A DNA stretch of 64,000 bases from Tildeniella nuda ZEHNDER 1965/U140 (GTDB lineage Bacteria; Cyanobacteriota; Cyanobacteriia; Leptolyngbyales; Leptolyngbyaceae): positions 248,001 to 312,000 of the forward strand of contig JAHHIG010000002.1 in assembly GCA_019358895.1 (NCBI GenBank), in the 5' to 3' direction. The notes below the pieces were generated by a model. It searched no databases, had not been told where the DNA came from, and saw only the letters and a program-made list of their open reading frames with translations. The translations under genes and the position numbers were made by a program. This document shows positions 33,920-46,666 of this stretch, piece by piece; the stretch's first letter is position 1; each line of letters starts with the position of its first letter.

Positions 33920-36900
33920 TTATTCGTCATCCACGTCGATGTCCACGTCATCGACCTCAACATCGTCCACATCATCGCTGATGAGGTCATCGTCTTCCAG
34001 GATCGGTGAAAACGGCTCGGCATCAACGGTAGCTGCCACCCCAAAGTTATCGAAGGTGTAGCTGGGGCGTTCATCAAAGCTGTCTAAGCCGTAAGAACGA
34101 GCGGTGCGATCGTCCAGAACGACATCCTTTAGATCCGCATCATCGTCAAACACGCCAATGCCGTCGTAGGAAAGATCCACGTCAGGGCTGCTTTGCTCTT
34201 CGTAAGCGTTGAATCCTGTGCCAGCAGGGATTAAGCGTCCAATGATCACGTTTTCCTTCAAGCCGCGCAGCCAGTCAGACTTACCTTCGATCGCCGCCTC
34301 CGTGAGTACCCGTGTCGTCTCCTGGAAACTCGCCGCTGAGATAAAGCTATCTGTATTCAGCGATGCCTTCGTGATGCCTAACAGCACTGGTGTATATTCT
34401 GCTGGTGCGCCACCTGTAATTGCCATCGCTTCGTTAACTTGCTCCACTTGGTAAAGCTCCACAAGTTCACCCGGCAGCATCGTTGTATCGCCGCCGTCAT
34501 CAACTCGCGCTTTCGAGGTCATCTGGCGCACCACAACCTCAATATGCTTGTCCGAAATATCAACCCCTTGAGACTGATACACCGACTGCACCTCGTTTAC
34601 AAGGAACGTCTGCACCATTTGTAGACTCACCAGCGCCGCATCGTGTACGCCATCGCTTTCACGTCTGTATTTGAAGAAGACCTCCAAAATTTCGTGCGGG
34701 TTCGCAGGACCATCAGTAAGCGGTTCCGCTGCCAGCACATCCTGTCCATCAGAAACAATCACGTTCTGTCCGGGACCAATAATGTATTCAGCAATCACGC
34801 CATCGGTTTCAATCACCTTGACCTTCACCGAATCGTCATCGCCATAGACAACTTGAGCAGTGCCCGGTCGCGCTGCCAATACACAAGCTTCTTTAGGCTT
34901 ACGCGCTTCCAGTAGTTCTTCGATTCGGGGTAGACCCTGAATGATGTCGCCTGTTTTCGTGCGCTCAAACACCAGAATGACCAGGTTGTCGCCTCGCTGC
35001 ACCAAGTCTCCGTCGTCAATATGAAGTACGGCTCCGGGCGATACCCGATACGGACGTGCATGGCGGAGCGTGACCTCCGCATCTCCAACGCTGACGACCT
35101 GACCAGATTCTTGCAATGCGACACCAGGAGCAAGTTCAGCACCCGCTACTAGCAGATCGCCTGCTTTGACAGTGGGTGGTTTGTTCTTTGTCGGTACCGT
35201 CACCATGTCTGCCGTCCGCACGACGAGAATCCGGCGAATGGCTTCGGCTGCCTCTCGAATCCCCTGTACTTCACCTGCCTCTTTACATAGAATCTCGGTG
35301 CGAGCAACAACCGCTCCAGGTGCAATCTGGTCGCCATCCTTGACCAGAACACGCGTTTTTGTCGGACCTTGAGTTGGGTCAGCCGCAATGTCACGACGAA
35401 TCACTAGCGATTCCAGGATCACAAGCTGTAGCCGCATCGTCTCAGAGTCAGTTTCGTCGGGCATCAGCTCAATGTCGGCTGCAAGCTGAGGAGCATCCTG
35501 ACCAATCTCTAGTACTAACTGAATCTTCAGCAGTTCTAGACCTTCAACCGATTTGACCCGCTCACCGTCTTTATAGGGCATACGCTGCACTGCCCGCAAA
35601 CGGATAGAGCGTCCTGACTCCTCATTGGTCGACTCTTGACTGGGCACCGAAGGCTCGTCAGGAACCGTAAATTCGGTGACTGGGCGCAGCAGTAAGGCTG
35701 GACCTTCAGGTGTTTCAACGTACTCAACGTAACGCAGCTCGTCAACGGTCAACCCCTCCATGACGGTCTGACCAGGGTTCACCAGAATGCTTTCCTTCGT
35801 GATGATGTTGTCCAGGTTATCCACCATGTGCAGATCGCCTGGTTTGATGACGATTTCGCGCAGGATGTCATTTTTCTGGGTGACTTCGACGACACCGTTG
35901 CTTTGGCAGAAGATGTCTTTCACGACTTCAGTGCCAGCTTCGACGTATTGACCGTCTTCCACCATCAAGAGTGAAATGTCTTTGTTGACTTCGTGTGCCT
36001 CTTCAGGTATCCATAGCAACGTGCCGCCTTTGACGACTTCGTACCCCTGCTTTGCTTTACCGCGTTTGGCAACTTCAACGCCGGAGTACTTGATGATGCC
36101 GCCTGTTTGAGTTCGATACTGGTCATCAATCAGTTCAGCCACGACCTGATTGTTGGTGACTTTGGTACCTGGAGTGGCTTTGAGCGAGAAGAGCTGGTTG
36201 TAGTTGGTTTCGATCAGGTAATGATCACGCCCTTGATAGCTCTCTGCCCGCACTTTTGCTTCATCAAGTAAGACAGATGCGGTGATGATTTCCACTTCTC
36301 GTCCGCCTTTGCCGTCTGCGTCTGCGGGTAAGCGTACGACTCCACCGTGCTCGGTAACGAGCTTGGTTTCAGCAATCACGCCGTCGGCATCAATACGATC
36401 GCCATTCTTGACGATCGGCTCAGCACCAGGGGGTAGGTTATACACTTCACCAGAGCGAATCCAGACCAGACCGCCTCGTTGTGCGATGCGGGTTGTGTTT
36501 CCCTGACGGTCTTTTTTCTCCTCTGGCACAAGGTCGGCAAACTGGACTTCCCCTGCCATGTCAGAGGCAACGTCTTTAGCCGCTTTCTCCGTCGTTTTAC
36601 GAGCGCGTCCGGTCAACGGCACTTCTGCTAGAATCTGCCCTTCTTTAACCTTTTGACCATCTTTGACAAGTAGCGTTGCACCTTGTAGTACAGAGAAGGT
36701 TTGCTGCCGCCCGTCTTTGTTATCGAGGGTGATCTTAGAGCTAGCTTCCACAGACTCGACGGTATACGCATCTTCACCGTGACGAGTGCGGTAGGGACGA
36801 ATACGCAGCTTCTTGGGAAACTTCAGTGTGCCGTCAAACTGTGCTTTCTCTTGACGTGCCATTTCGCCAGTGAACACGCCGCCTGTGTGGAATGTCCGCA

Positions 36901-37936
36901 TGGTGAGCTGGGTGCCCGGTTCACCGATCGACTGTGCGGCAATAATCCCAACAGCTTCACCAATATCGACCATGTGGGCGTGCGCCAAGCTCCAACCGTA
37001 ACAGTGCTGACACACCGATCGTGTGGCTTCACAGGTCAGCGGCGATCGCACGATCACTTCCTCCAGCTTCGCCTTCCCGATGCGGTCAGCCATTTCATCC
37101 GTGATGGATTGGTTGCGCTCGACGATGACTTCGCTTGTGGTGGGATCCACCATGGGTTCCGCTGCGACTCGACCGAGCAAGCGGTTTTTCAGGGGGATGA
37201 GGACGCGATCGCCATCCATCATGCTCCGAACGGGAATGCCACGCTGGGTGCCACAATCCAATTCCCGAATAATGACATCCTGAGAGACATCGACTAATCG
37301 ACGCGTGAGATAGCCGGAGTCTGCTGTTCGCAGCGCTGTATCTACCAGACCTTTACGCGCGCCATAAGACGAAATAATGTACTCAGTGACCGTTAGCCCT
37401 TCGCGGAAGTTCGTTTTAATGGGCAAGTCAATGATTTCACCCTGCGGATCTGCCATCAAACCGCGCATACCAACCAGTTGCCGTACCTGAGAGATGTTTC
37501 CCCGTGCGCCAGAAAATGCCATCATATACACTGAGTTAAGCGGATTGTTCGACCGGAAATGCCGTACAACCTCATCCTTCAGCTCTTCACTGGCACCGTT
37601 CCAGGTATCAATGACCTTCTGGAACCGCTCAACCTCAGTGATTTCGCCTCGCGTATAGCGCTCTTCCGTGACTCGAATCGTTTCCTCTGCTGCTTCTAAG
37701 AGCTTGCGCTTGCTGGGAGGAATCTGTAAGTCATCGACGCTGATTGAAACCCCTGCTCTAGTGGCATAGCGAAAGCCCAAATCTTTGAGCTGATCTGCCA
37801 TCTGAGCTGTACGAGCCGAGCCGTACGTAGTGAACGCCCAGGAAATCAACTTCCGAAGCTGCCCTTTATCTACAACACGGTTACGAAAAACTGGTTGATT
37901 ATTTTGCTCTACCATGAGTTGTCCCGCCTCTCCCAT
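33920..37936 (-). CDS. rpoC2: RNA polymerase beta'' subunit
   Basis: The 1338-residue protein is the C-terminal half of beta' that cyanobacteria and chloroplasts encode separately. It carries the zinc-site region ([18 protein letters not shown]), [24 protein letters not shown]-type trigger-loop region and the [20 protein letters not shown] segment, plus a large insert in the middle (about residues 360-1000) typical of cyanobacteria. The acidic tail ([13 protein letters not shown]) is unusually long. It is the last gene of rpsT-tatD-rpoB-rpoC1-rpoC2. Confidence 0.97.
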   Translation of the reverse strand: MGEAGQLMVEQNNQPVFRNRVVDKGQLRKLISWAFTTYGSARTAQMADQLKDLGFRYATRAGVSISVDDLQIPPSKRKLLEAAEETIRVTEERYTRGEITEVERFQKVIDTWNGASEELKDEVVRHFRSNNPLNSVYMMAFSGARGNISQVRQLVGMRGLMADPQGEIIDLPIKTNFREGLTVTEYIISSYGARKGLVDTALRTADSGYLTRRLVDVSQDVIIRELDCGTQRGIPVRSMMDGDRVLIPLKNRLLGRVAAEPMVDPTTSEVIVERNQSITDEMADRIGKAKLEEVIVRSPLTCEATRSVCQHCYGWSLAHAHMVDIGEAVGIIAAQSIGEPGTQLTMRTFHTGGVFTGEMARQEKAQFDGTLKFPKKLRIRPYRTRHGEDAYTVESVEASSKITLDNKDGRQQTFSVLQGATLLVKDGQKVKEGQILAEVPLTGRARKTTEKAAKDVASDMAGEVQFADLVPEEKKDRQGNTTRIAQRGGLVWIRSGEVYNLPPGAEPIVKNGDRIDADGVIAETKLVTEHGGVVRLPADADGKGGREVEIITASVLLDEAKVRAESYQGRDHYLIETNYNQLFSLKATPGTKVTNNQVVAELIDDQYRTQTGGIIKYSGVEVAKRGKAKQGYEVVKGGTLLWIPEEAHEVNKDISLLMVEDGQYVEAGTEVVKDIFCQSNGVVEVTQKNDILREIVIKPGDLHMVDNLDNIITKESILVNPGQTVMEGLTVDELRYVEYVETPEGPALLLRPVTEFTVPDEPSVPSQESTNEESGRSIRLRAVQRMPYKDGERVKSVEGLELLKIQLVLEIGQDAPQLAADIELMPDETDSETMRLQLVILESLVIRRDIAADPTQGPTKTRVLVKDGDQIAPGAVVARTEILCKEAGEVQGIREAAEAIRRILVVRTADMVTVPTKNKPPTVKAGDLLVAGAELAPGVALQESGQVVSVGDAEVTLRHARPYRVSPGAVLHIDDGDLVQRGDNLVILVFERTKTGDIIQGLPRIEELLEARKPKEACVLAARPGTAQVVYGDDDSVKVKVIETDGVIAEYIIGPGQNVIVSDGQDVLAAEPLTDGPANPHEILEVFFKYRRESDGVHDAALVSLQMVQTFLVNEVQSVYQSQGVDISDKHIEVVVRQMTSKARVDDGGDTTMLPGELVELYQVEQVNEAMAITGGAPAEYTPVLLGITKASLNTDSFISAASFQETTRVLTEAAIEGKSDWLRGLKENVIIGRLIPAGTGFNAYEEQSSPDVDLSYDGIGVFDDDADLKDVVLDDRTARSYGLDSFDERPSYTFDNFGVAATVDAEPFSPILEDDDLISDDVDDVEVDDVDIDVDDE

Positions 37937-38017
37937 GAATGAATTCCAGATCTCAGAGCAGGGCGATCGGCACCTTTACCAAGCGCCACACGCTGAAATC
38001 ACTGATCTAAAATCGCC

Positions 38018-39892
38018 TTAAACCGCCAAAGCATCTTGAATTGCTTTGTTGTAGATGATCCGTCCCGGAGTCGTTTCAATGTATTGCGAGATCAGCTTGC
38101 CGTCCGCATCGTGCCGCGATCGCCGAAACTTGTAGATCCTGGTAATCGCGCCATCGTCTGACGTTAGCTCTTCCACCACGTCATGATCCGGTTCATCTGT
38201 CTCAACCTCGCCATCAAAGCGCACCCACACATGGGCATGGAGGTCTACCTGCTTCTGTTCGTAAGCAGTGATGGCATCTTCCAGGCTAGAGAAGTAGCGA
38301 TCGCCATTTGATTTTGCATCTGGGTTCTCTGCTGTCAGGTAGTAGCAGCCCAACACCATATCCTGACTCGGCGTGATGATCGGTCGTCCTGTCGCTGGCG
38401 ACAAAATGTTGTTCGATGCCAGCATCAGTAAACGTGCTTCTGCTTGGGATTCGATCGACAGCGGCACATGCACTGCCATCTGGTCACCATCAAAGTCAGC
38501 GTTGAAGGCTGGGCAAACCAGCGGGTGAAGCTGAATCGCACGTCCTTCGACGAGAATCGGTTCAAACGCTTGAATACCCAAGCGGTGTAGAGTGGGTGCT
38601 CGGTTTAGCATGACGGGATGCCCATCAATGACCTCTTCCAGTACATCCCAGACGGTTGGGTCGTTACGCTGAATCAGCTTCTTCGCCGCTTTGATGTTGT
38701 TAACCAAGCCTTGGCGGATCAGGCGATGAATGACGAACGGTTGAAACAGCTCGATCGCCATCTCCCTTGGTAACCCGCACTGATGAATTTTCAGCTTTGG
38801 ACCGACCACGATGACCGATCGTCCAGAGTAGTCTACCCGCTTACCCAACAAGTTTTGGCGGAACCGTCCCTGCTTCCCTTCAATGATGTCGGAGAGAGAC
38901 TTCAGAGGACGGTTGTTAGCACCAACCACTGTGCGACCGCGACGACCGTTATCAATTAACGCATCCACTGCCTCCTGAAGCATCCGTTTCTCATTACGAA
39001 CAATGATTTCGGGAGCCAGAATTTCTTGCAGGCGCGCCAAGCGATTATTCCGGTTGATGACTCGACGATACAGGTCATTCAGGTCAGAGGTTGCAAAGCG
39101 TCCACCGTCTAGCTGCACCATCGGGCGCAGATCAGGAGGAATCACCGGAATCACTGACAGCACCATCCAGTCAGGCTGCGAACCAGTCGCAATAAAGTTG
39201 TCAATGACTCGCAGGCGCTTGATCAACTTGGCTCGCTTCTGCCCTTTGGAGGTCGCAATTTCCTCGCGCAGTTGCTCCGCTTCTTTTTCAAGATCGATAT
39301 CTTGTAGAAGACGTTGAAGCGCTTCAGCACCAATGCCCACCTCAATGCCCGAAAGCTTTGAGTCTTCGCTGTAGAGTTCGTCCTCAATTTCAATCCACTG
39401 GTCTTCAGTCAGCAGTTGCTTGTAGGTGAGGTTTTCTGCGTTGCCAGGAGTCAATACGACATAGGCGTTGAAGTAAACGATCTGCTCCACATCCCGCAAC
39501 GGCATGTCTAACAAAATTGCCATGTAGCTAGGAATACCTTTGAGGTACCAAACGTGAGCAACCGGAGCTGCCAGCTTGATATAGCCCATACGATGTCGTC
39601 GCACACGGGATTCCGTCACTTCTACGCCGCAGCGCTCACAAACAATGCCCCGATGACGCACTCGCTTGTATTTGCCGCAGTGGCATTCCCAGTCTTTAGC
39701 GGGACCAAAAATCCGTTCGCAGAACAGCCCGTCCATTTCAGGCTTCAGCGTTCGGTAGTTAATGGTTTCCGGCTTGGTTACTTCACCAACAACCTGCCCG
39801 TTCGGCAGTGTGCGCTCTCCCCACTGACGAATTCGCTCTGGAGAAGCCAGACCAATCTTCACGTAGTCAAACCGCTGCTCTAGCTTTGGCAT
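38018..39892 (-). CDS. rpoC1: RNA polymerase gamma subunit (N-terminal part of beta')
   Basis: The 624-residue protein contains the zinc-binding [20 protein letters not shown] and the catalytic [12 protein letters not shown] motif (about residues 459-470), whose aspartates hold the catalytic magnesium. Length and layout are normal for cyanobacterial RpoC1. It is encoded 81 bp before rpoC2 and after rpoB, consistent with an operon read on the minus strand. Confidence 0.97.
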   Translation of the reverse strand: MPKLEQRFDYVKIGLASPERIRQWGERTLPNGQVVGEVTKPETINYRTLKPEMDGLFCERIFGPAKDWECHCGKYKRVRHRGIVCERCGVEVTESRVRRHRMGYIKLAAPVAHVWYLKGIPSYMAILLDMPLRDVEQIVYFNAYVVLTPGNAENLTYKQLLTEDQWIEIEDELYSEDSKLSGIEVGIGAEALQRLLQDIDLEKEAEQLREEIATSKGQKRAKLIKRLRVIDNFIATGSQPDWMVLSVIPVIPPDLRPMVQLDGGRFATSDLNDLYRRVINRNNRLARLQEILAPEIIVRNEKRMLQEAVDALIDNGRRGRTVVGANNRPLKSLSDIIEGKQGRFRQNLLGKRVDYSGRSVIVVGPKLKIHQCGLPREMAIELFQPFVIHRLIRQGLVNNIKAAKKLIQRNDPTVWDVLEEVIDGHPVMLNRAPTLHRLGIQAFEPILVEGRAIQLHPLVCPAFNADFDGDQMAVHVPLSIESQAEARLLMLASNNILSPATGRPIITPSQDMVLGCYYLTAENPDAKSNGDRYFSSLEDAITAYEQKQVDLHAHVWVRFDGEVETDEPDHDVVEELTSDDGAITRIYKFRRSRHDADGKLISQYIETTPGRIIYNKAIQDALAV

Positions 39893-39922
39893 CGTGTCTT
39901 TCCTTATATCAGTTCTTAGTTT

Positions 39923-40027
39923 TTGGTTGCTAGTTGTTAGAAAAAGGCAGGCTTGCGTTTAGATGCCAGTTGCTAGCTGTGGGTACTTGCAGATCGGTGC
40001 TTGCAAAGACTAACAGCTAACAACCAA
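39923..40027 (-). repeat. Inverted repeat in the rpoB-rpoC1 spacer
   Basis: TTGGTTGCTAGTTGTTAG at 39923-39940 is complementary at 16 of 18 positions to the sequence at 40010-40027, with about 70 bp between. It lies inside the 150-bp rpoB-rpoC1 spacer, so the transcript could form a long stem there. A role in processing or partial termination is only inferred. Confidence 0.7.
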
Positions 40028-40042
40028 CAACTAACCACGTCA

Positions 40043-43000
40043 CTACTCGTCACTCTCGTCGATCTCATCTCTCGAAATGGACTCGTACGTCGGTCGGGAG
40101 GGTGCGCGACGGCTACTAACATCTGCCATTAGATCAACCTCACTGTCGCGACTGGTGCCATCTTCTCTGGTATCGAGTTTATGCACCGCCACGTCTAAGC
40201 AAAGTGACTGTAACTCACGCATCAGCACCTTGAAGGATTCTGGTGTACCGGGTCGAGGAATGGCTTTACCTTTGACGATCGCATTTAGCGCTTCGTTACG
40301 TCCCTGCATATCGTCCGATTTCACCGTGAGCAGTTCTTGCAGCGTGTAGGCTGCACCGAATGCTTCCAGTGCCCAGACTTCCATTTCACCAAAGCGCTGA
40401 CCGCCTTGCTGCGCCTTACCACCCAGAGGTTGCTGCGTCACTAGCGAGTAGGGACCCGTCGAACGGGCGTGGATCTTATCGTCTACTAAATGCACCAGCT
40501 TCAGCATGTATGCTTTGCCAACGGTAATGGGGCGATCGAACGCTTCGCCAGTGCGCCCGTCGTAAACCAGCGTTTTGCCAGCGTTTTCTGGGTCAAACAG
40601 CCAGTCTTTTGCCAGAATCTCGCTTGCCTCAAGCAGCTTCCCATGAACCGTCTCGCGTGACTTTTCTTCCCCGTGCATTTCGTCAAACGGCACGACTTTG
40701 AACCGTACATCCAGGTTCTCGCCTGCCCATCCCAGCAAGCACTCGTAAACCTGCCCTACGTTCATCCGGGAGGGTACACCCAGAGGGTTGAGCACAATGT
40801 CTACAGGGGTGCCGTCTGGCAGGTAGGGCATATCCTCAGTCGGCAAAATGCGGGAAATGATGCCCTTGTTGCCGTGGCGACCCGCCATCTTGTCGCCGAC
40901 CTGGATCTTGCGCTTCTGTGCCACGTAGACTCGCACCACCATATTGGCTCCAGGCGGTAGTTCGTCTCCCTGTTCGCGAGTGAACACACGCACGTCTACA
41001 ACTCGACCTTTCTCACCGTTGGGAACGCGCAGAGAGTTGTCACGCACATCTCTGGCTTTTTCACCAAAGATGGCACGCAGCAGCTTCTCTTCAGGCGGTT
41101 GGTCAGATTCACCTTTAGGGGTCACTTTACCAACCAGGATGTCTCCTGCTTCTACCCACGCACCAATGCGGATGATACCTGTTTCGTCTAACTGACGCAG
41201 AGAGTCTTCGCCAACGTTGGGAATTTCGCGGGTGATTTCTTCCGGTCCAAGCTTGGTTTGCCGTGCCTCAATCTCAAATTTTTCAATGTGAATCGAGGTG
41301 TACGTGTCGTTGGAAACCAGTCGCTCACAAATCAGAATGGCATCTTCGTAGTTGTAGCCCTCCCAGGGCATGTAGGCAACCAGGATGTTTTGTCCGAGTG
41401 CCAGTTCACCTTTTTCGGTCGCGGAGCCATCAGCCAGCACCTGACCAGTCACCACTTTGTCGCCGACAAACACGATCGGACGTTGGTTTAAGCACGTGTC
41501 CTGGTTAGAACGCTGATATTTCTGGAGCTGGTATTCAATTTCGCGTCCTTCAGGATTGCGAACTCGCAGGCGATCGGCGGAGACATACGTCACCTCACCA
41601 TCGGTACGGCTCACAATGACCATTCCAGAGTCACGCGCTGCCTGTGCTTCTAAGCCAGTACCGACCAATGGACGTTCGGGGCGCAAAAGGGGCACTGCCT
41701 GCCGTTGCATGTTTGAACCCATGAGTGCCCGGTTGGCATCGTCATGCTCCAGGAAGGGAATCAGCGACGTTGCTACAGAGATAATCTGTACTGGCGAAAC
41801 CGCTACGTAATCCACTTCATCGCGGGTGGTGGTGGTAAACTCTTGCCGATAGCGCACAGGCACCGTTTCACCCAAAATGTTGCCATCTTCATCCATCGTG
41901 ACATCGCCCGCTGCGACACGCAGGTCGTCCTCTTCATCAGCAGTCATATAGACGGGAGGAAGATCTTTGATCACTCGCCCAGCTTCTACCGGGTAGAAGG
42001 GCGTTTCGATAAAGCCGTAGGCATTCACCCGCGCATGGGTTGCCAAAGACCCAATCAAGCCAGCGTTCGGACCTTCTGGAGTTTCGATCGGGCAGATCCG
42101 ACCGTAATGAGAGGGATGAATGTCTCGCACCGCAAAGCCTGCGCGTTCCCGCGTCAGTCCACCGGGCCCAAGGGCACTGAGACGACGCTTGTGGGTCAGC
42201 TCTGCCAGAGGATTGGTTTGATCCATGAACTGAGAAAGCTGAGAGGAGCCAAAGAACTCCTTGATTGCCGCAACTAACGGTTTCGGGTTGACCAACGACG
42301 CAGGTGTAAGAGACTCAGCATCGGAAACGGTCATCCGCTCTCGGATGATACGCTCCAGACGATTGAGACCCACCCGCACCTGGTTTTGCAGCAGTTCGCC
42401 GACCGATCGCACACGACGGTTGCCTAAATGGTCGATGTCATCAATGCTGCCAATGTCAAATTCCAGGTTGATGAGATAGTCGATCGCTGCCAGGATATCT
42501 TGCGCGGTCAACACACGAGTTGGTTCTGGCACATTCAGCCGCAGCTTCTTGTTGAGCTTATAGCGACCCACTTTACCCAAGTCGTAGCGTTTGGGGTCAA
42601 AAAAGCGCGAATCGAGCAATTGCTGACCACCAGAAACCGTGGGCGGTTCACCTGGACGCAGCTTGCGGTACAGTTCCATCAGCGCTTCTTCTTCGCCGAA
42701 CTGTCCTTCTTTTTCGATCGTCTTCTGAAAGTACTCAGGGTGACGCAGTGCATCAAAAATTTCACCGTCGCTCAAGCCAAGCGCTTTGAGCAGCACTTGA
42801 GCCGATAGCTTGCGGGTTTTATCAATGCGAACCCACACCAGATCATTTTTATCGGTTTCAAATTTCAGCCATGCACCCCGGTTAGGAATCAAGCTGGCGT
42901 TGTAGGTACGACGACCGTTTTTATCGGTTTCCGACTTGTAGTACACACCAGGGCTACGGACGATCTGGTTGACGATCACGCGCTCCGCACCGTTGATGAT

Positions 43001-43342
43001 GAACGTACCGCGATCGGTCATCAGTGGCAAATCGCCAATAAAGACTTCTTGCTCCTTAATTTCGCCCGTTTCTTTGTTGATCAAACGAGTCGGCACATAC
43101 ATCTGCACCGCATAAGTACTATCTCGCCGCTTCGCTTCATCCACGTCATACTTGGGGCGCTTTAGCTTGTAGTCTTTGCCTAAGAAGTGTAGTTCCAGCT
43201 TTCCCGTGTAGTCTGTAATGGGGGAGAAACTATCCAGTTCTTCAATCAGTCCTTCTTCAAGAAACCAGCGGAAGCTTGCCCGCTGAATCTCAACTAGGTC
43301 TGGCAACGTAAAGGCGGGGGGGGTATAAATCTGCTTAGTCAT
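40043..43342 (-). CDS. rpoB: RNA polymerase beta subunit
   Basis: The protein from ATG 43342 ([20 protein letters not shown]) is 1099 residues. It contains the rifampicin-region signatures [20 protein letters not shown] and [20 protein letters not shown], and a C-terminal [23 protein letters not shown] 43342 is preceded by GGAGAC at 6 bp, which decides the start over the upstream one at 43363. It is the catalytic partner of RpoC1 and RpoC2. The 405-bp upstream spacer probably contains its promoter. Confidence 0.97.
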   Translation of the reverse strand: MTKQIYTPPAFTLPDLVEIQRASFRWFLEEGLIEELDSFSPITDYTGKLELHFLGKDYKLKRPKYDVDEAKRRDSTYAVQMYVPTRLINKETGEIKEQEVFIGDLPLMTDRGTFIINGAERVIVNQIVRSPGVYYKSETDKNGRRTYNASLIPNRGAWLKFETDKNDLVWVRIDKTRKLSAQVLLKALGLSDGEIFDALRHPEYFQKTIEKEGQFGEEEALMELYRKLRPGEPPTVSGGQQLLDSRFFDPKRYDLGKVGRYKLNKKLRLNVPEPTRVLTAQDILAAIDYLINLEFDIGSIDDIDHLGNRRVRSVGELLQNQVRVGLNRLERIIRERMTVSDAESLTPASLVNPKPLVAAIKEFFGSSQLSQFMDQTNPLAELTHKRRLSALGPGGLTRERAGFAVRDIHPSHYGRICPIETPEGPNAGLIGSLATHARVNAYGFIETPFYPVEAGRVIKDLPPVYMTADEEDDLRVAAGDVTMDEDGNILGETVPVRYRQEFTTTTRDEVDYVAVSPVQIISVATSLIPFLEHDDANRALMGSNMQRQAVPLLRPERPLVGTGLEAQAARDSGMVIVSRTDGEVTYVSADRLRVRNPEGREIEYQLQKYQRSNQDTCLNQRPIVFVGDKVVTGQVLADGSATEKGELALGQNILVAYMPWEGYNYEDAILICERLVSNDTYTSIHIEKFEIEARQTKLGPEEITREIPNVGEDSLRQLDETGIIRIGAWVEAGDILVGKVTPKGESDQPPEEKLLRAIFGEKARDVRDNSLRVPNGEKGRVVDVRVFTREQGDELPPGANMVVRVYVAQKRKIQVGDKMAGRHGNKGIISRILPTEDMPYLPDGTPVDIVLNPLGVPSRMNVGQVYECLLGWAGENLDVRFKVVPFDEMHGEEKSRETVHGKLLEASEILAKDWLFDPENAGKTLVYDGRTGEAFDRPITVGKAYMLKLVHLVDDKIHARSTGPYSLVTQQPLGGKAQQGGQRFGEMEVWALEAFGAAYTLQELLTVKSDDMQGRNEALNAIVKGKAIPRPGTPESFKVLMRELQSLCLDVAVHKLDTREDGTSRDSEVDLMADVSSRRAPSRPTYESISRDEIDESDE

Positions 43343-43747
43343 GCGTCTCCTCGAAGGGGTCACGCCCAGCGCGAGTCCCAGATTTTACGTGGTTTGTACA
43401 AAAACGTCAATACAAAATGCTTGGGTTCCAGCTAGAACCCAAGAGACAAGTTATTCAGCTAAGTTGGCGGTTGACGGTTCAGAGCAGTCTCCCATGAATC
43501 TTTAATAAACGCGAAGCGCATTGTGTCAGCAAACGTCCCGAACAGAAAATGCTAGAGCACCCTTTAACAGGCAACGACTCCAACAACGAAGAATGAGGTG
43601 ATTTTGGAGCGAAAGACGTGCTCGATCAAGGCGATTAGTCATTCAATATATAAGTCCTCATCTATTATGGCGCAGAAAAACCCACTTTGTGGGCAAATCT
43701 TTAGCAAAGATTGGCGACTCAGTCAACAGTATCATGCGTGATTCTCC
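43343..43747. other. Spacer upstream of rpoB
   Basis: This 405-bp region separates tatD from rpoB, both on the minus strand. No gene or strong repeat is visible. Its length suggests rpoB has its own promoter rather than relying only on readthrough from rpsT-tatD. Confidence 0.5.
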
Positions 43748-44578
43748 TTATTGGCGCAGCAGCAAGGGTATCTCACTCACAACAGACGATGAGTCAGGCT
43801 GCGGCAAGCGAAACAGCTTGCAGGCGTTTTGAGTGGTTTGCGCTGCCAGCTCAGCTAGAGATACTTGCCTCAGCCGAGCAACTTGCTCAGCCACATGCTT
43901 TACATAGGCGGGTTCATTGCGTTTCCCTCGTTGAGGCACAGGCGCTAAAAAGGGACAATCAGTTTCAATCAGCAGGCGATCGCTCGGAACCATTTTGACC
44001 GATTCGTGAATTTGCGTTGCTTTTGGAAACGTCACTGTTCCACTGAAGCTCATGAGAAACCCTAAATCGAGAAACCACTGGGTTTCCTCTGGCGTACCGC
44101 CCCAACAGTGCATAACACCCTTTACAGAACCGTGCTGATGCCAGAAGTTCTGAAGCATCGCTGCCATTGGTTCAGCCGCATCACGACAGTGAATAATTAC
44201 TGGAAGTGAAAGCTGTTGAGCGATCGCTAGCTGCGCTTCAAAGGCTTGCTGTTGCTGCTCACAGTTGCTTGCCTTAAAGAAATCAAGCCCTGTCTCGCCA
44301 ATCGCAACAACTCGCGTATCAGACTGGGCGAGTGCCAGAATCTCATCAACAGATCCAGTGATCCATTTTGCTTCGACATCTAGTGGATGAAGTCCGACTG
44401 CAAAAAAGAGTTCCGGAAAACGATCAGCCAGAGCTTGAATCGCTGAAAATTCCGACGGTTCAACGCAGGAATGAACCAAACGTACGATGCCAGCGTCTCG
44501 CCATCGAGTAGCAACAGCATCTAGATCGGACTGAAAGGAGTCAAAGTTGATGTGGACATGGGTATCAATCAGCTGCAT
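43748..44578 (-). CDS. tatD: TatD-family metal-dependent hydrolase
   Basis: This 276-residue TIM-barrel hydrolase has the metal motif DTHVHINFD (D5, H7, H9), a glutamate in [26 protein letters not shown] and [20 protein letters not shown]. TatD family members are DNases or 3'-5' exonucleases; the true role in cyanobacteria is not established. It lies between rpsT and rpoB in the conserved cyanobacterial order. Confidence 0.92.
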   Translation of the reverse strand: MQLIDTHVHINFDSFQSDLDAVATRWRDAGIVRLVHSCVEPSEFSAIQALADRFPELFFAVGLHPLDVEAKWITGSVDEILALAQSDTRVVAIGETGLDFFKASNCEQQQQAFEAQLAIAQQLSLPVIIHCRDAAEPMAAMLQNFWHQHGSVKGVMHCWGGTPEETQWFLDLGFLMSFSGTVTFPKATQIHESVKMVPSDRLLIETDCPFLAPVPQRGKRNEPAYVKHVAEQVARLRQVSLAELAAQTTQNACKLFRLPQPDSSSVVSEIPLLLRQ

Positions 44579-44662
44579 GAGCGTAAAAGTCAGGGGCTGA
44601 TAGTCAACATAAACAGCAAAAAACCATCGTTCACCAACCTAGTGGCAACCCAAATGCTTTTC

Positions 44663-44965
44663 TCAAGATACAGACCGGGGCGCTTCGTGTCTTTGCAACG
44701 TCCGCGCTATCAGTGACTTCTTGCGGGCACCAGTGTTGGGGTGCAACGCGCCTCGCTTGATCGCTTTGTCAATTTTGCTGTATGCAGCAGCCTGACTCTT
44801 GCGAACTTCTTGCTCCAGCTCGGGACTAGGGCTTGCTGCATACTTACTCACAGCTGCTAGGTATTTCTTCGTCAGGGTTTTGACCGCTGACTTGTAGCTC
44901 TTATTCCGTAGGCGATTGCGTTCAGCAATTTCAACGCGCTTGATAGCAGACTTGATGTTAGCCAC
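44663..44965 (-). CDS. rpsT: 30S ribosomal protein S20
   Basis: This 100-residue basic protein begins (GTG) [20 protein letters not shown] and contains [29 protein letters not shown], the S20 signature. The longer frame up to 45067 adds residues that S20 proteins lack, so GTG 44965 is preferred. It is the first gene of the block reading toward rpoC2 and is divergent from hisD, with a 220-bp spacer for the promoters. Confidence 0.95.
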   Translation of the reverse strand: MANIKSAIKRVEIAERNRLRNKSYKSAVKTLTKKYLAAVSKYAASPSPELEQEVRKSQAAAYSKIDKAIKRGALHPNTGARKKSLIARTLQRHEAPRSVS

Positions 44966-45185
44966 AGTAAATCTTGAGAACCTTTCTATTGAGTGTTTTG
45001 AACCAAGCGTGCTACACGCCAGATAAATAATCATAGCATCTCCTCTTGAGGATAACGTGATCCCCAAAAAATCCAGGTTAAGCTAGAGTAGCGATTACAG
45101 ATAAGTCTGCTATCCAACGGTTTCTGCGGTGCTGATTGACTTCTGTTCTCGCTAGGCAATCTCTTAAGACTGGCATTCCTACTCC

Positions 45186-46499
45186 ATGCTGCGAATCATC
45201 ACTCAGCGGGCTGAGGCACGAACCGAATTGCGACGGATTTGCGATCGCATTTACGATGATCAGGTCGTTCATAAAGAGGCGACGGTACGGGAAGTGCTTC
45301 AAGCCGTGAAGCGCCAGGGAGACCGAGCCGTTCTCCACTACACTGCCGAGTTCGATCGGCTGACATTCAAGTCCGAAGAACTGCGTGTCAGCGGTTCCGA
45401 ACTAGATGCGGCTTATCAGCAGGTCTCTAAAGAGCTTCTATCTGCTATCAGGTTTGCCTGTCGGCAAATAGAAGACTTTCACCGTCAGCGTATGCCCAAG
45501 AGCTGGGTGCAATTTGCTGACGATGAGGTCGTGTTAGGTAAGCGCTACACGCCTGTGGATTGCGCTGGCTTGTACGTGCCAGGCGGACAGGCAGCTTACC
45601 CTAGTACTGTGCTGATGAATGCTGTGCCTGCGAAGGTTGCTAGTGTGCCTCGAATCGTCATGGTGACACCGCCTGGTTCTGAGAAAATGATCCATCCAGC
45701 GGTGTTGGTGGCGGCGCAAGAAGCAGGTGTAGAAGAAATCTACCGTGTTGGCGGTGCACAGGCGATCGCAGCGCTTGCTTACGGCACGGAAACCATTCCT
45801 AAAGTGGATGTGATTACCGGACCTGGTAACATCTACGTCACGCTGGCAAAAAAGTTAGTTTATGGAATTGTGGGCATTGATTCGTTGGCAGGTCCATCAG
45901 AAGTGCTAATCATTGCCGACAAAGCCGCTAATCCAGCCCATGTTGCGGCTGATATGCTGGCGCAGGCAGAGCATGATCAAATGGCAGCCGCAATCTTGTT
46001 AACAGATGATTCTGTCTTAGCGCGCAAGGTCGTAGATGAGGTCGAGCGTCAGTTGATTGACCATCCCCGACGGTTACTCACCGAAAAGGTGATCGCTCAC
46101 TACGGCTTAGTCGTCGTCGTTGAGTCGCTCGCCGATGCAGCGGCGTTGTCCAACGAATTTGCCCCCGAACACTTAGAGTTAGAAATTGCTGACCCCTGGG
46201 GATTACTTGACAAGATTCGTCATGCTGGGGCTATTTTCATGGGCTATTCTACCCCTGAGGCGGTAGGAGATTATCTAGCAGGTCCAAATCACACCTTACC
46301 GACCTCTGGTGCCGCCCGTTACGCCTCAGCTCTGAGTGTAGAAACCTTCATGAAGTATTCGAGTCTGGTGCAATATTCCCAGACCGCTTTACAAAAAGTG
46401 GCAGGCGCGATCGACGTGCTTGCTACAGCAGAAGGGTTACATTCCCATGCTGCATCCGTTCGTCTGCGCGTTCGGGGGAATCTCAATCCAGATGCGTAA
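45186..46499 (+). CDS. hisD: Histidinol dehydrogenase
   Basis: The 437-residue enzyme oxidises L-histidinol to histidine in two NAD-dependent steps. Visible signatures are GLYVPGGQAAYPSTVLM, VDVITGPGNIYVTLAKKLV, the zinc-site region AEHDQMAAAILLTDD, FAPEHLELE and GPNHTLPTSGAARY. Length and start (MLRIITQRAEARTELR) are normal. No other his genes are adjacent. Confidence 0.95.
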   Translation: MLRIITQRAEARTELRRICDRIYDDQVVHKEATVREVLQAVKRQGDRAVLHYTAEFDRLTFKSEELRVSGSELDAAYQQVSKELLSAIRFACRQIEDFHRQRMPKSWVQFADDEVVLGKRYTPVDCAGLYVPGGQAAYPSTVLMNAVPAKVASVPRIVMVTPPGSEKMIHPAVLVAAQEAGVEEIYRVGGAQAIAALAYGTETIPKVDVITGPGNIYVTLAKKLVYGIVGIDSLAGPSEVLIIADKAANPAHVAADMLAQAEHDQMAAAILLTDDSVLARKVVDEVERQLIDHPRRLLTEKVIAHYGLVVVVESLADAAALSNEFAPEHLELEIADPWGLLDKIRHAGAIFMGYSTPEAVGDYLAGPNHTLPTSGAARYASALSVETFMKYSSLVQYSQTALQKVAGAIDVLATAEGLHSHAASVRLRVRGNLNPDA

Positions 46500-46528
46500 A
46501 TGACGGTAACAATGTCTAGCAATGATGT

Positions 46529-46666
46529 CTAGAAATTGCGCGCTCCCTTGTAGCCAGAGGCATTAGCAAGACCGGTAAGCGTTTGCGTTCCCTCATGTGT
46601 CTTGCCCTTGATCGTCCACTTGGGATAGCCCTCGATCCCCGCTGTTCTGCAGAGATCAGGACAGAC
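46529..46666 (-). pseudogene. Fragment of a VKOR-family protein, thioredoxin-like C-terminus
   Basis: This 45-codon fragment, ending in a TAG at 46529, reads VCPDLCRTAGIEGYPKWTIK and continues GKTHEGTQTLTGLANASGYK. It matches the C-terminal thioredoxin-like end of vitamin K epoxide reductase fusion proteins (IxxYPTWxINGKxYxGxxSLxxLAxxSGY). It has no start codon of its own and begins directly after the TGA of the SRPBCC gene, in the same frame. It is probably the relic of a deleted gene. Confidence 0.75.

Noticed and set aside
33920-43342. Many plus-strand open frames antisense to rpoB, rpoC1 and rpoC2
   Set aside because: They are shadows of strongly coding minus-strand genes and show no protein family features.
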